Shown here: in pieces, positions 1 to 7,613 of the stretch
Layout of the letters: each line of letters opens with the position of its first letter
How positions within the stretch are numbered: the first letter of the stretch is position 1
Source of the DNA: Bacteroidales bacterium
GTDB lineage: Bacteria; Bacteroidota; Bacteroidia; Bacteroidales; WCHB1-69
Length of the DNA: 12,922 nt
Assembly: GCA_031266895.1 (NCBI GenBank)
Contig: JAISAD010000101.1
Span: 1 to 12,922 of the forward strand
Reading direction: 5' to 3'
Made by a program: the position numbers and the translations under genes
The notes under the pieces: generated by a model
What the model was told of the DNA's origin: nothing
The model's database searches: none
What the model saw: the letters and a program-made list of their open reading frames with translations, nothing else

Positions 1-146
1 CCCATATCGGCACGCCCTGACAGCCGGGCAAAACCACTTTGCGCAGGTAAACTTTCAATTTGCGCACGCGCCGACTGGATTTCAAGCAAAGAAGTATTTT
101 TTGTGTCAATCCTCTTAATTTTTATGTTTTTATTTCATGCTTTAGA
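1..146. other. Left-edge segment downstream of nadC, possibly the start of a leftward gene
   Basis: This stretch lies 3' of nadC and carries no clear gene. Read leftward, one frame is open from about position 110 to the window edge and gives a protein-like sequence containing SLLEIQSARAQIESLPAQ. It has no ATG, so a gene here would need a rare start such as TTG. A second leftward frame is also open but is unusually arginine-rich. I see no good terminator hairpin after nadC. A plus-strand frame here also stays open into the antisense of nadC and is most likely a shadow. Whether this is coding cannot be settled without the sequence to the left. Confidence 0.25.
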
Positions 147-989
147 TTACACCGGCTTAAATTTCAGACTCAGATCAAGGCTTTTAATGTGGTGTGTGAG
201 TGCCCCTACCGAAATATAGTCCACACCCGTAGCGGCATAATCACATAATGTGTCGAAAGTAATCCCGCCCGAAGCTTCCGTTTCGTAGCGTCCGCTTACA
301 ATAGTCAGCGCCTCTCGTATTTGATCAGGCGTAAAGTTGTCAAACATAATGCGCTGTATGCCTCCGTGTGTTACAATTTGCTTTACCTGTTCTATGTTGC
401 GTGCTTCAATTTCAATTTTAAGCTGCAGCTTGTTCTCCTGCAAATATTTATTAGCCAAATCAATAGCTTTTTCAATACCTCCTGCAAAATCAATATGATT
501 ATCTTTCAGCATAATCATGTCATAAAGGCCAAATCGATGATTTTCGGCACCACCCATTTTTACGGCATACTTTTCAAAAAGACGCATATTGGGCGTAGTT
601 TTACGGGTGTCAAGAATTTTGGCTTTCGTGCCGGCGAGCTGTTCCACATAGCGGCGAGCTGTGGTGGCAATGCCACTCATGCGCTGCATAAAGTTGAGCA
701 AAGTACGCTCAATAGAGAGCATGCTGCGTGCCGGTCCCAAAAGAGTAAAAACAACATCGCCCTTACACACAGGGTCGCCATCCTGAAAAGCAATATTTTC
801 CATTTTTATAGCAGGATCGAAAACGCGAATCACCTCCTGTGCCATGCCAATACCGGCAATTATGCCATCCTCTTTTACCAGCAATTGCATAGCGCCCTGT
901 GCAGTGGGACTAATACAGGCTTGAGAGGAGTGGTCGCCAACTCCAATATCTTCTATAAGCGCTTGTTTAACAGTTTCTTCTACGGTCAT
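147..989 (-). CDS. nadC: Nicotinate-nucleotide pyrophosphorylase (carboxylating), quinolinate phosphoribosyltransferase
   Basis: This cytoplasmic enzyme converts quinolinate and PRPP to nicotinate mononucleotide, CO2 and pyrophosphate, the step where de novo NAD synthesis joins the common pathway. The 280-residue product has the usual family length and intact motifs: ERTLLNFMQRMSGIAT (residues 94-109), DTRKTTPNMR (127-136), the KMGGAENHR block (144-152) followed by MLKDNH (160-165), EIEARN (193-198), EASGGI (238-243) and DYISVGALTHH near the C-terminus. These include the basic residues that bind quinolinate and PRPP phosphate and the acidic residues of the barrel active site. The start ATG shares one base with the TAA of the upstream lipoprotein gene, so translation is probably coupled and both genes are probably read from one promoter. 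No nadA or nadB is visible in the window. Confidence 0.97.
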   Translation of the reverse strand: MTVEETVKQALIEDIGVGDHSSQACISPTAQGAMQLLVKEDGIIAGIGMAQEVIRVFDPAIKMENIAFQDGDPVCKGDVVFTLLGPARSMLSIERTLLNFMQRMSGIATTARRYVEQLAGTKAKILDTRKTTPNMRLFEKYAVKMGGAENHRFGLYDMIMLKDNHIDFAGGIEKAIDLANKYLQENKLQLKIEIEARNIEQVKQIVTHGGIQRIMFDNFTPDQIREALTIVSGRYETEASGGITFDTLCDYAATGVDYISVGALTHHIKSLDLSLKFKPV

Positions 990-1504
990 TATCGTTTCTT
1001 TACAATAAGTTCTGGAGTAGTGATTATGTTACTGTGATTCAACGTTCTGTCCACAATATAGCACTCAAATCGCACAGTGTCGAACGGCGAAAAATAGTTG
1101 TTGGCAAAAAGCTCTATTGAGATGTCGCCTTCAATGATTTCGGGATAAGTTTTGCTCAATCGAGGAATGCGGGCATTATTATTGATGTCAATTTTTACAA
1201 ATTGTCCATTCTGCTTTTCGTAAAAGTCAATAAACCAATTATAAAAATAGGGTGATGCAGTATCAAAAGGCGCTTTCCAGTCGCTATCATCCAAGCCAAC
1301 ATCACCATCTCCATCCTGAAAATGGATTGTAAGAGTAGCTTTATCATCATAACCCAAATCATTGGCTATTTTGTCAATACTCTTAAAAGTAATAGCCGGA
1401 ACTTTGTCAACTTCGGGCTTTCGGCACGATGAAGCCATTGCTACCAGCAAGGCCAACAATCCAGGCACAGCACATTGTAAACAATTTTTCAGTCGGTTAT
1501 ACAT
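989..1504 (-). CDS. Small outer-membrane-type lipoprotein with a DGDGD motif, function unknown
   Basis: From the start chosen here the product is 171 residues. It has a short basic N-terminus, a hydrophobic stretch (PGLLALLVAMASSC) and a lipobox whose lipidated cysteine would be residue 27, so it should be exported by Sec and anchored as a lipoprotein. The mature part contains FQDGDGDVGLDD, an acidic Asp-Gly run found in many Bacteroidetes surface lipoproteins and possibly calcium-binding. The rest is predicted mainly beta and has no catalytic motif I recognise. The frame can be extended to an ATG at 1543, but a promoter-like -7 element (1533-1540) lies inside that extension. The internal ATG at 1504 also puts the signal peptide directly at the N-terminus, so I prefer it. 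The gene overlaps nadC by one base; no functional link to NAD synthesis can be read from the sequence. Confidence 0.8.
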   Translation of the reverse strand: MYNRLKNCLQCAVPGLLALLVAMASSCRKPEVDKVPAITFKSIDKIANDLGYDDKATLTIHFQDGDGDVGLDDSDWKAPFDTASPYFYNWFIDFYEKQNGQFVKIDINNNARIPRLSKTYPEIIEGDISIELFANNYFSPFDTVRFECYIVDRTLNHSNIITTPELIVKKR

Positions 1505-1532
1505 AACTTTTTTCGAATCTGTTTTTAAGGTG

Positions 1533-1540
1533 CAAAGATC
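1533..1540 (-). promoter_or_regulatory. Bacteroidetes-type -7 promoter element for the lipoprotein-nadC unit
   Basis: On the minus strand this reads GATCTTTG followed by CACC, one mismatch from the Bacteroidetes -7 consensus TAnnTTTG. A TTGG lies about 22 bases upstream, which could serve as a loosely spaced -33 element. Transcription would start near 1527, leaving a leader of about 23 nt before the ATG at 1504. That matches the leaders of the other promoters in this window. Confidence 0.55.
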
Positions 1541-1602
1541 CATAAAATTTTTGAATTACACACCAATAAACTCTATGGTATATATAATCCGAATTTTTAG
1601 TG

Positions 1603-1610
1603 TACATTTG
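1603..1610 (+). promoter_or_regulatory. Bacteroidetes-type -7 promoter element for the C10 peptidase operon
   Basis: The sequence TACATTTG, followed by CAAATC, matches the TAnnTTTG consensus exactly. Its 3' end is 24 bases before the ATG at 1635. No clear TTTG -33 element is seen. The leader is almost entirely A and T, with no Shine-Dalgarno sequence, as is usual in this phylum. It is back to back with the leftward lipoprotein promoter about 60 bases away. Confidence 0.6.
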
Positions 1611-1634
1611 CAAATCAAAAAAATCAAATAAAAA

Positions 1635-3743
1635 ATGAAAAAACTACTGTTGTTTTTAGGGTTGAGTTTGGCGGCTTTCTACAGTTCGGCGAGTATTGTA
1701 TCCGAAAAAACTGCTACTACCGTTGCCCATAATTTTATTACGGAAAAAGCGGTTTTTACCTCCAAAACCGAGATTGTTTTAACTTTGAAAGAGATTAAAA
1801 CGAAAGCGGAGATTCCTTTTTATTACCGTTATGATATGGGCAGCAAGGGCTTCATCATTATAGCTGCCTCCGATTTGGCACATCCCATTTTGGCTTACTC
1901 TTTCGATGAAATTTTTGTTGAACATCCGGGGATGAAATACATTTTAAGTGATTATACCGTACAAATTGAGGCCATGGAAAAGAGTAAAGCTATACAAAAC
2001 AGTAAGATAGCTCAACTTTGGGCACATTATTCGGCAGATGATTTTGTTCCCGGCAGCAGCAAAGGAGCGTCATTAAAACCTCTAATACATACCCGCTGGA
2101 ATCAAAATAAATTTTATAACACCTACTGCCCATGGGATGCTTCAGCCGATGCTTCTTATGACTATCGAGTGCCTAACGGCTGTGTGGCTCTGGCTGCCGC
2201 CCAGCTAATGTTTTATTACCGTCATCCCGAATCGGGCACGGGCGGGGTGTCCTACACACCCGCTCCTTACCCGCGTCAAATGGTACAATTCAATAGAGCA
2301 CGCTACAATTGGGATGCCATGACCAACGAACCTCAATCATATACTAATGAAATTGCCAAAATTATTTATCACGTGGGGGTAGCGGTCCAAATGGGTTATG
2401 CCCCAGACGGTTCGGGCGCGTACACTCACCTGGCTGCTCAACGCTTGAACGAATTCTTCAAATACGGAAATACTTATCGTCAGATTTGCAGAGGCGAAAA
2501 TCAGGGCGACAGTTCCTCTTATGCCAATATGCTGAGAGAGTATTTAGACGGACGGCATCCTATTCTTTACAGTGGCTATTCTTCCAGTGGAGGACATGCC
2601 TTTCTGCTCGACGGTTACGACGAAAACGGACTCTTCCATGTCAATTGGGGCTGGGGCGGTTCCGGCAATGGTTATCACCATATTGACTACCTTGCACCCG
2701 GCAATGTCGGCTCTGGCTTCGATAACAACTCCTGCGCCATACTGGATTTACAGCCTAATTTAGGATTATACAATACTGCCTGCAACAGTCTTAAACGGCT
2801 AACGGCCACATCCGGTTCCATTAGCAGCGGCGCTCCCTTTAAGAATTATGCTCCGCAACCCGATTGCTCATGGATGATTGCTGCACCCTATGCCAATCAG
2901 TACAAGTTCACTTTCAACACCATGAACACTACTCCCAATGTCGATATGGTAACAATATATAAGGGTTCTGATGAAAGCGCCGGCATTGCTGCCCAATTTT
3001 CGGGCGACAGCATGCCCCCGGCTGCTATTGTGGTAAATGCCGACAGCGTACTCATAACTTTTAAAGGCCCAGCCACTTTCAATAGCCAGTACAAGGGATT
3101 TAGCATTGATTACTCCTCCACAAGCAATACTCCGCGCTGCATCAATTCAACCACCATAAGCGATAGCTACATCATCATTGCTCCCGAAACAGTTAATGGG
3201 CAATATTTGCCGAATATGAACTGCACATGGCTATTGCGCCCGCAATATACTAAGGGATTTTCCTTTACTTTCTTTCGTTTTGATTTGGCAGAAGGTGATT
3301 TTGTAGAAGTTTACAATGCCACAACAACACCTCCTACTTTATACGATCGCTACGATTTAAATAATTTGCCTACAGGAACTTATACAACAAATTTTAACAA
3401 GGCCAATATCAAATTCATTTCTGACAATTACCAGCAAAAGAGCGGTTTTGACTTGCTGCAGCAAGTCATTGCAGGCCTTGATGATGAGGTGGTGAATAAC
3501 CTTCGCGTTTACCCCAATCCGGCACATGATAAAATCGCAATTTCAGGGGAAACAGTTGGCAATAAATCTATTACCTGTTCGTTATTTGACATTTCCGGTA
3601 AATTATTACAAAAAATGGATGTTTCCAATGAAAACGCCCACTTAAACTGCCAAATGGATGTTTCCGCATTGGCTTCCGGGTTTTACCTGCTTCATATTAC
3701 AAGTGAAAATGGCAAAATTGTGAAAAAAATCACTATTCAATAA
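1635..3743 (+). CDS. Secreted C10-family (streptopain-like) cysteine peptidase with two CUB-like domains and a type A T9SS tail
   Basis: This is a 702-residue exported papain-fold peptidase. In order: a signal peptide (residues 1 to about 20); a Spi-type propeptide (about 21-140) of the kind that keeps C10 peptidases inactive; the catalytic domain (about 145-375) with nucleophile Cys183 in NGCVALAAAQLM and catalytic His321 in GGHAFLLDGYD, followed by the hallmark HVNWGWGGSGNGY; two CUB-like domains (about 383-495 and 502-610), each with a cysteine pair (383/411 and 502/530) and the CSW or CTW signature; and a C-terminal T9SS type A sorting domain (about 620-702) with YPNPA, FDISGKLL and GFYLLHI. 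Family relatives include streptopain and the interpain/periodontain-type peptidases. I infer secretion across the outer membrane by the T9SS with removal of the propeptide and tail. The substrate is unknown. The catalytic residues are intact. The next gene starts 6 bases after the stop, so the two are probably co-transcribed. Confidence 0.93.
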   Translation: MKKLLLFLGLSLAAFYSSASIVSEKTATTVAHNFITEKAVFTSKTEIVLTLKEIKTKAEIPFYYRYDMGSKGFIIIAASDLAHPILAYSFDEIFVEHPGMKYILSDYTVQIEAMEKSKAIQNSKIAQLWAHYSADDFVPGSSKGASLKPLIHTRWNQNKFYNTYCPWDASADASYDYRVPNGCVALAAAQLMFYYRHPESGTGGVSYTPAPYPRQMVQFNRARYNWDAMTNEPQSYTNEIAKIIYHVGVAVQMGYAPDGSGAYTHLAAQRLNEFFKYGNTYRQICRGENQGDSSSYANMLREYLDGRHPILYSGYSSSGGHAFLLDGYDENGLFHVNWGWGGSGNGYHHIDYLAPGNVGSGFDNNSCAILDLQPNLGLYNTACNSLKRLTATSGSISSGAPFKNYAPQPDCSWMIAAPYANQYKFTFNTMNTTPNVDMVTIYKGSDESAGIAAQFSGDSMPPAAIVVNADSVLITFKGPATFNSQYKGFSIDYSSTSNTPRCINSTTISDSYIIIAPETVNGQYLPNMNCTWLLRPQYTKGFSFTFFRFDLAEGDFVEVYNATTTPPTLYDRYDLNNLPTGTYTTNFNKANIKFISDNYQQKSGFDLLQQVIAGLDDEVVNNLRVYPNPAHDKIAISGETVGNKSITCSLFDISGKLLQKMDVSNENAHLNCQMDVSALASGFYLLHITSENGKIVKKITIQ

Positions 3744-3749
3744 GCTATC

Positions 3750-6700
3750 ATGAAACTCGTTAAGGTACTTCTGATTATGGGCTTTGGAGTACTGATGTTT
3801 CCTGTTTATGGACACAGCGGACACAATAGCCATTCGCCCATTAAGCGTTCCAAGACTGTTATTGAGAGTAAGACGATTGAGTTTGTGGCCAATAAAGGCC
3901 AGTGGGATAAACGGGTGTGCTATCAGGTAAAAGTACAGCAAGGGGCGCTCTTTATAGAAACAGACGGTATCACGTATGCCTTGTTGAACGGACAGCAACT
4001 GGCTGATTTTTATGCAGCGAAAATTGACCCCAGCCACCCTCATCAGAACAATATTGATGCGGCAGCTTATAAGATGCAATTTGAAAATTCCAACCCTCGC
4101 ATAACGCTGGCAGGACAGGAGAAAACCACTTTTTACTACAACTATTTTATCGGCAATGATAAGACAAAATGGCAATCACGAGTGCCCGTTTACAGGGAAA
4201 TCAAGTATGAGAAACTGTATGACGGTATTGATTTGGCATGTCGGCAAAGCGGAAGAAATTTTAAAATGGAGTATGTTGTAGCTCCAAATGCCGATCCGGC
4301 GCAAATTGTATGGCATTATGTGGGCATTAACGGCCTGAAAACAGAAAAGGGGGAACTGCATATTGCTACGGCTACAGGTACTGTTATAGAGACCAAACCC
4401 TACGCTTATCAAATCAATGAGAAGGGAAAAGAAACTGAAGTAGCCTGCAATTATCAGATAGACAACAATAGCGTAACCTTTCGATTAGGCGCTTATAATC
4501 CTGCTTTGCCCCTGATTATTGATCCCTATTTGGTTTTCGCTTCCTATTCCGGTTCTTCCGCTGATAATTGGGGCTACACAGCCACCTATGATCGTTATGG
4601 CAATCTCTATGGCGGCGGAATTGCTTTTGCATTGGGATACCCGATTACAGTGGGTGCCTATCAAGTGAATTATGCCGGTGGCAGCTGCGATATCGCCATA
4701 TCCAAATTCAACGACAGTGGCAGTAATTTATTGTACTCTACCTATTTGGGTGGCCGCTACAGCGATATGCCACACAGTTTAATCGTAAATAATGTCGATG
4801 AATTGTATATTTACGGTACAACCGGCTCTAACAATTTTCCGGTAACCGATAATGCTTTCAATACAACTTTTAATGGGGGTGGTTATATCGCCTGCGGTAA
4901 CGCTATAGAATTTCCTCAAGGTTCAGATATTTTTATTGCCCGATTAAGTGCAAATGGCACACAATTGCTCAATTCAACTTATGTGGGCGGCACAGGAAAT
5001 GATGGATTAAATTATGCTCCAAATCTGTGCAAAAATTATGCAGATGATGCCAGAGGTGAAATTTTAGTGGACGAGCAGAGCAATGTCTATGTAATTTCCA
5101 GCACCTATTCTTCCAATTTTCCGGTAACGGCTGATGCTTTTCAACCGGTAAAAAAACAGGAACAGGATGCTGTTGTTTTTAAAATGGCACCCACTTTGGA
5201 TTATATGATTTGGAGTTCATTTCTCGGTGGCAGTTCCAACGACGCCGGCTATAGCATAGAATTGGCCGCCGACCATTCCCTCTACTGTTGCGGCGGAACA
5301 CAATCGTCTGATTTCCCCATTACGCCAAATGCTCATCAAATTACTTACGGCGGTGGCGCTGCCGATGGCTTTATAGCCCGCATCAGCCAAAATGGCACTG
5401 CTATTGATGCCTGTACCTTTTTAGGCTACAGTAATTACGACCAGGTCTATTTCATAAAAAATGATGTTACGGGCAATCCCTGCGTGTTCGGGCAAACCAT
5501 AGCTTCCGATATGACATGGATATATAATGCCCAATGGTATATTCCGGGTGGCGGACAATTTATTACGAAACTGCTGCCCGACTTGAGCGACCGGATTTGG
5601 TCAACCGCCTTTGGCAGCAGTTCCACCGGACCGGACATATCGCCTACGGCTTTTATGGTTGACTACTGTAAAAATATCTATTTGTCGGGCTGGGGAAGTT
5701 ACAATTTAAACGGATTTGGCGGCACAATAGGCTTACCCGTTACTCCGGATGCCATTCAAGACGTTACTAACGGGAGCAACTATTATTTTCTGGTTATTGC
5801 TCAAGATGCCTCTCAACTCATTTATGCTACTTTTTTTGGTGGGATGTCGTCGTTGTCGCACGAACATGTGGACGGCGGCACAAGTCGCTTCGATAATAAA
5901 GGCAATATTTACCAGGCGGTATGCGCCGGTTGTGGCGGGCATAATGACTTTCCCACTACTCCCGGAGCGTGGGCAGAGTACAACCACAGTCTCAACTGTA
6001 ATCTTGGCGTTATCAAAATAAATTTTAATCTGCCGGCATTGGTGGGCGATTTTATTATTCCCGAGATGGTATGTGCTCCCGCCGATGTCGAATTTATCAA
6101 CAATTCACAGACCGTTGGCAATGCGGCCACCTACTGGTGGGATTTTGGCGATGGCACCACCTCTGACGAAGCCCATCCTACGCATCATTATGCAACAACA
6201 GGAGAGTATGCCGTTACACTGATTGTTACCGACATAGAGAGTTGCAACTATACGGATACTGTTCGGAGAACACTGATTGTAGTGAGCACGGAAGAGGGGA
6301 CACTCCCTGCTATTGATATATGCAGAGACGATGCGATACAAATCGGAATTCCGCCTTCGAGCGACACCAATGCAAGCTATCAGTGGACACCAGCCCATGA
6401 TTTGTCGAGTGCCACGTCTTCCAATCCCTACGCTTCGCCCGCCACCACCACTACTTATACACTGGCAGTAACTGTTGGGCTTTGTACCGGCCGGTTTACG
6501 CAAACCGTAAATGTACATTACATTGACTATGAAACACTTGATAAAGACACAGCTATTTGCCTCCATGATTCGGTGCTCTTGCATATCAATGTCTCTTTCA
6601 ACGAGGCCGTCAGCTACAGCTGGTCGCTATCGCCCGACTTTTCGAACCTGCTCAACACTCCCAATAATCCTGACATAACGGTATCGCCCACTCAAACTGC

Positions 6701-7547
6701 TACCTACTACTGGCAAGCTCAAACCGGTCATTGCTCGGTTTCGGGCAAGACTACTATTAAAATATCCATAGAAATAAAATCGCTTGATGATTTGGCTATC
6801 TGCCATGGCGAGCCGGCGAAACTGAGGTTGCAATATGTGTCTTCCGGCGCCTGTTCCTTTAACTGGTCGCCGGAAGAGGAGATACTGAGCGGCGCACATA
6901 CGGCTACTCCTTTCGTTAATCCTGTGCAAAGTACTCAATACACTGTTATCGTCATCGCCGAAAATGGTTGTGCCGATACCGCCGATTGCTACGTAACCGT
7001 ACATCCTAAATTGTTGCCTGATACGGTAGATGCATGGGCAGACGAATACGAAATTACAGCAGGTAATACGGTTCAATTGCACGCTTCTTCCCTCTACGGA
7101 CAAAATATAAGCTACCTGTGGTCGCCCGGCAGCAGTTTGGATAACAGCACTGCCATTAATCCGATAGCTACTCCTTCGCAAACTACTGTTTATACCGTAA
7201 TGTTCACAGATATAAACGATTGCAGCAAAAGCGACTCCATATTGATTAAGGTTTCCCATCTGGATTGCCGTGAGCCGTTTGTCTATATTCCCAACGCCTT
7301 TACGCCCAATAATGACGGCATTAACGATCAATTCCGACTACGCAGCAAGATTGTAGAAACCATGCTGTTGCGTGTTTACGACCGGTGGGGAGAACTGCTG
7401 TTTGAAACCACCAGGTTAGATGAGGGATGGGACGGAACTTTTCGCGACAATCCTTGCGATCCGGGAGTCTATGTTTTTTATGTGGAAGCCGTTTGTGTCA
7501 ATAAACAGCCCTTTATCAAAAAAGGGAACGTAACCCTGATGAGATAG
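3750..7547 (+). CDS. Large T9SS-exported surface protein: SBBP beta-propeller repeats, PKD domain, Ig-like repeats, type B (gliding-motility-associated) C-terminal domain
   Basis: This 1265-residue protein has a signal peptide (1 to about 21, ending PVYG) and an N-terminal conserved domain (about 42-258, with FVANKGQWD) that usually precedes SBBP repeats. Residues about 260-755 hold at least six SBBP-type repeats of the pattern S-T-Y-L/F-G-G ... GN-Y ... FPVT-DAF. A PKD domain follows (about 764-844) with WWDFGDGTTS and THHYATTGEYAVTLIV. Four repeats about 80 residues apart then carry Trp-Pro-like cores near residues 877, 956, 1037 and 1122 and the signature NP-A-P--TTTYTV. The last 95 residues are a T9SS type B sorting domain with YIPNAFTPNNDGIND, VYDRWGELLFE, GWDGTF and PGVYVFYV. 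No enzyme motif is visible, so an adhesin or surface-structural role is an inference. It follows the peptidase gene by 6 bases in the same direction. It could be a substrate or partner of that peptidase, but nothing in the sequence proves it. Confidence 0.9.
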   Translation: MKLVKVLLIMGFGVLMFPVYGHSGHNSHSPIKRSKTVIESKTIEFVANKGQWDKRVCYQVKVQQGALFIETDGITYALLNGQQLADFYAAKIDPSHPHQNNIDAAAYKMQFENSNPRITLAGQEKTTFYYNYFIGNDKTKWQSRVPVYREIKYEKLYDGIDLACRQSGRNFKMEYVVAPNADPAQIVWHYVGINGLKTEKGELHIATATGTVIETKPYAYQINEKGKETEVACNYQIDNNSVTFRLGAYNPALPLIIDPYLVFASYSGSSADNWGYTATYDRYGNLYGGGIAFALGYPITVGAYQVNYAGGSCDIAISKFNDSGSNLLYSTYLGGRYSDMPHSLIVNNVDELYIYGTTGSNNFPVTDNAFNTTFNGGGYIACGNAIEFPQGSDIFIARLSANGTQLLNSTYVGGTGNDGLNYAPNLCKNYADDARGEILVDEQSNVYVISSTYSSNFPVTADAFQPVKKQEQDAVVFKMAPTLDYMIWSSFLGGSSNDAGYSIELAADHSLYCCGGTQSSDFPITPNAHQITYGGGAADGFIARISQNGTAIDACTFLGYSNYDQVYFIKNDVTGNPCVFGQTIASDMTWIYNAQWYIPGGGQFITKLLPDLSDRIWSTAFGSSSTGPDISPTAFMVDYCKNIYLSGWGSYNLNGFGGTIGLPVTPDAIQDVTNGSNYYFLVIAQDASQLIYATFFGGMSSLSHEHVDGGTSRFDNKGNIYQAVCAGCGGHNDFPTTPGAWAEYNHSLNCNLGVIKINFNLPALVGDFIIPEMVCAPADVEFINNSQTVGNAATYWWDFGDGTTSDEAHPTHHYATTGEYAVTLIVTDIESCNYTDTVRRTLIVVSTEEGTLPAIDICRDDAIQIGIPPSSDTNASYQWTPAHDLSSATSSNPYASPATTTTYTLAVTVGLCTGRFTQTVNVHYIDYETLDKDTAICLHDSVLLHINVSFNEAVSYSWSLSPDFSNLLNTPNNPDITVSPTQTATYYWQAQTGHCSVSGKTTIKISIEIKSLDDLAICHGEPAKLRLQYVSSGACSFNWSPEEEILSGAHTATPFVNPVQSTQYTVIVIAENGCADTADCYVTVHPKLLPDTVDAWADEYEITAGNTVQLHASSLYGQNISYLWSPGSSLDNSTAINPIATPSQTTVYTVMFTDINDCSKSDSILIKVSHLDCREPFVYIPNAFTPNNDGINDQFRLRSKIVETMLLRVYDRWGELLFETTRLDEGWDGTFRDNPCDPGVYVFYVEAVCVNKQPFIKKGNVTLMR
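6379..7250 (+). repeat. Four in-frame Ig-like protein repeats of about 80 residues
   Basis: Within the large surface protein, the cores YQWTPAHDLS, YSWSLSPDFS, FNWSPEEEIL and YLWSPGSSLD recur at intervals of 79, 81 and 85 residues. Each is followed by a proline-rich segment with a TxTYT- or TxYTV-like ending. Cysteines recur in similar places between units, for example in AICLHD and AICHGE. The DNA copies have diverged, so these look like old domain duplications and not recent slippage. Confidence 0.7.
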
Positions 7548-7575
7548 ACGGGCATAATTTCAGAAAAATTCCCGT
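7548..7575 (+). terminator. Weak hairpin after the surface-protein gene, possible terminator
   Basis: Directly after the TAG stop, ACGGG (7548-7552) pairs with CCCGT (7571-7575). Inside it, AATTT (7556-7560) pairs with AAATT (7566-7570), leaving a 3-base bulge on the left arm. A T-rich but interrupted stretch follows. The stem is AT-rich and the T-run is broken, so termination may be partial. Its last base is also the first base of the next gene's -7 element. Confidence 0.35.
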
Positions 7576-7582
7576 ATATTTG
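7575..7582 (+). promoter_or_regulatory. Bacteroidetes-type -7 promoter element for the penicillin-binding protein gene
   Basis: TATATTTG followed by CATTTT matches the TAnnTTTG consensus exactly. Its 3' end is 31 bases before the ATG at 7614, predicting a leader of about 25 nt. No convincing -33 TTTG is seen upstream. The element suggests the penicillin-binding protein gene is transcribed on its own and not only by read-through from the upstream T9SS operon. Confidence 0.55.
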
Positions 7583-7613
7583 CATTTTATTATTGAACGA
7601 CTAAAAATGTAAC

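Noticed and set aside
321..1037. A 238-codon plus-strand open frame opposite nadC
   Set aside because: It is fully antisense to a gene with complete family motifs. Its translation shows no domain and is rich in Cys, His and Phe in a way typical of shadow frames.
3741..3752. Possible frameshift joining the peptidase and the large surface protein into one gene
   Set aside because: The peptidase ends in a complete type A sorting domain, and the next protein starts with its own signal peptide and ends in a type B domain. They are two genes.
6627..7331. A 234-codon minus-strand open frame inside the large surface-protein gene
   Set aside because: The plus-strand protein is continuous through this region with clear Ig-like repeats and sorting-domain motifs. 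The opposite frame has no recognisable features or promoter.
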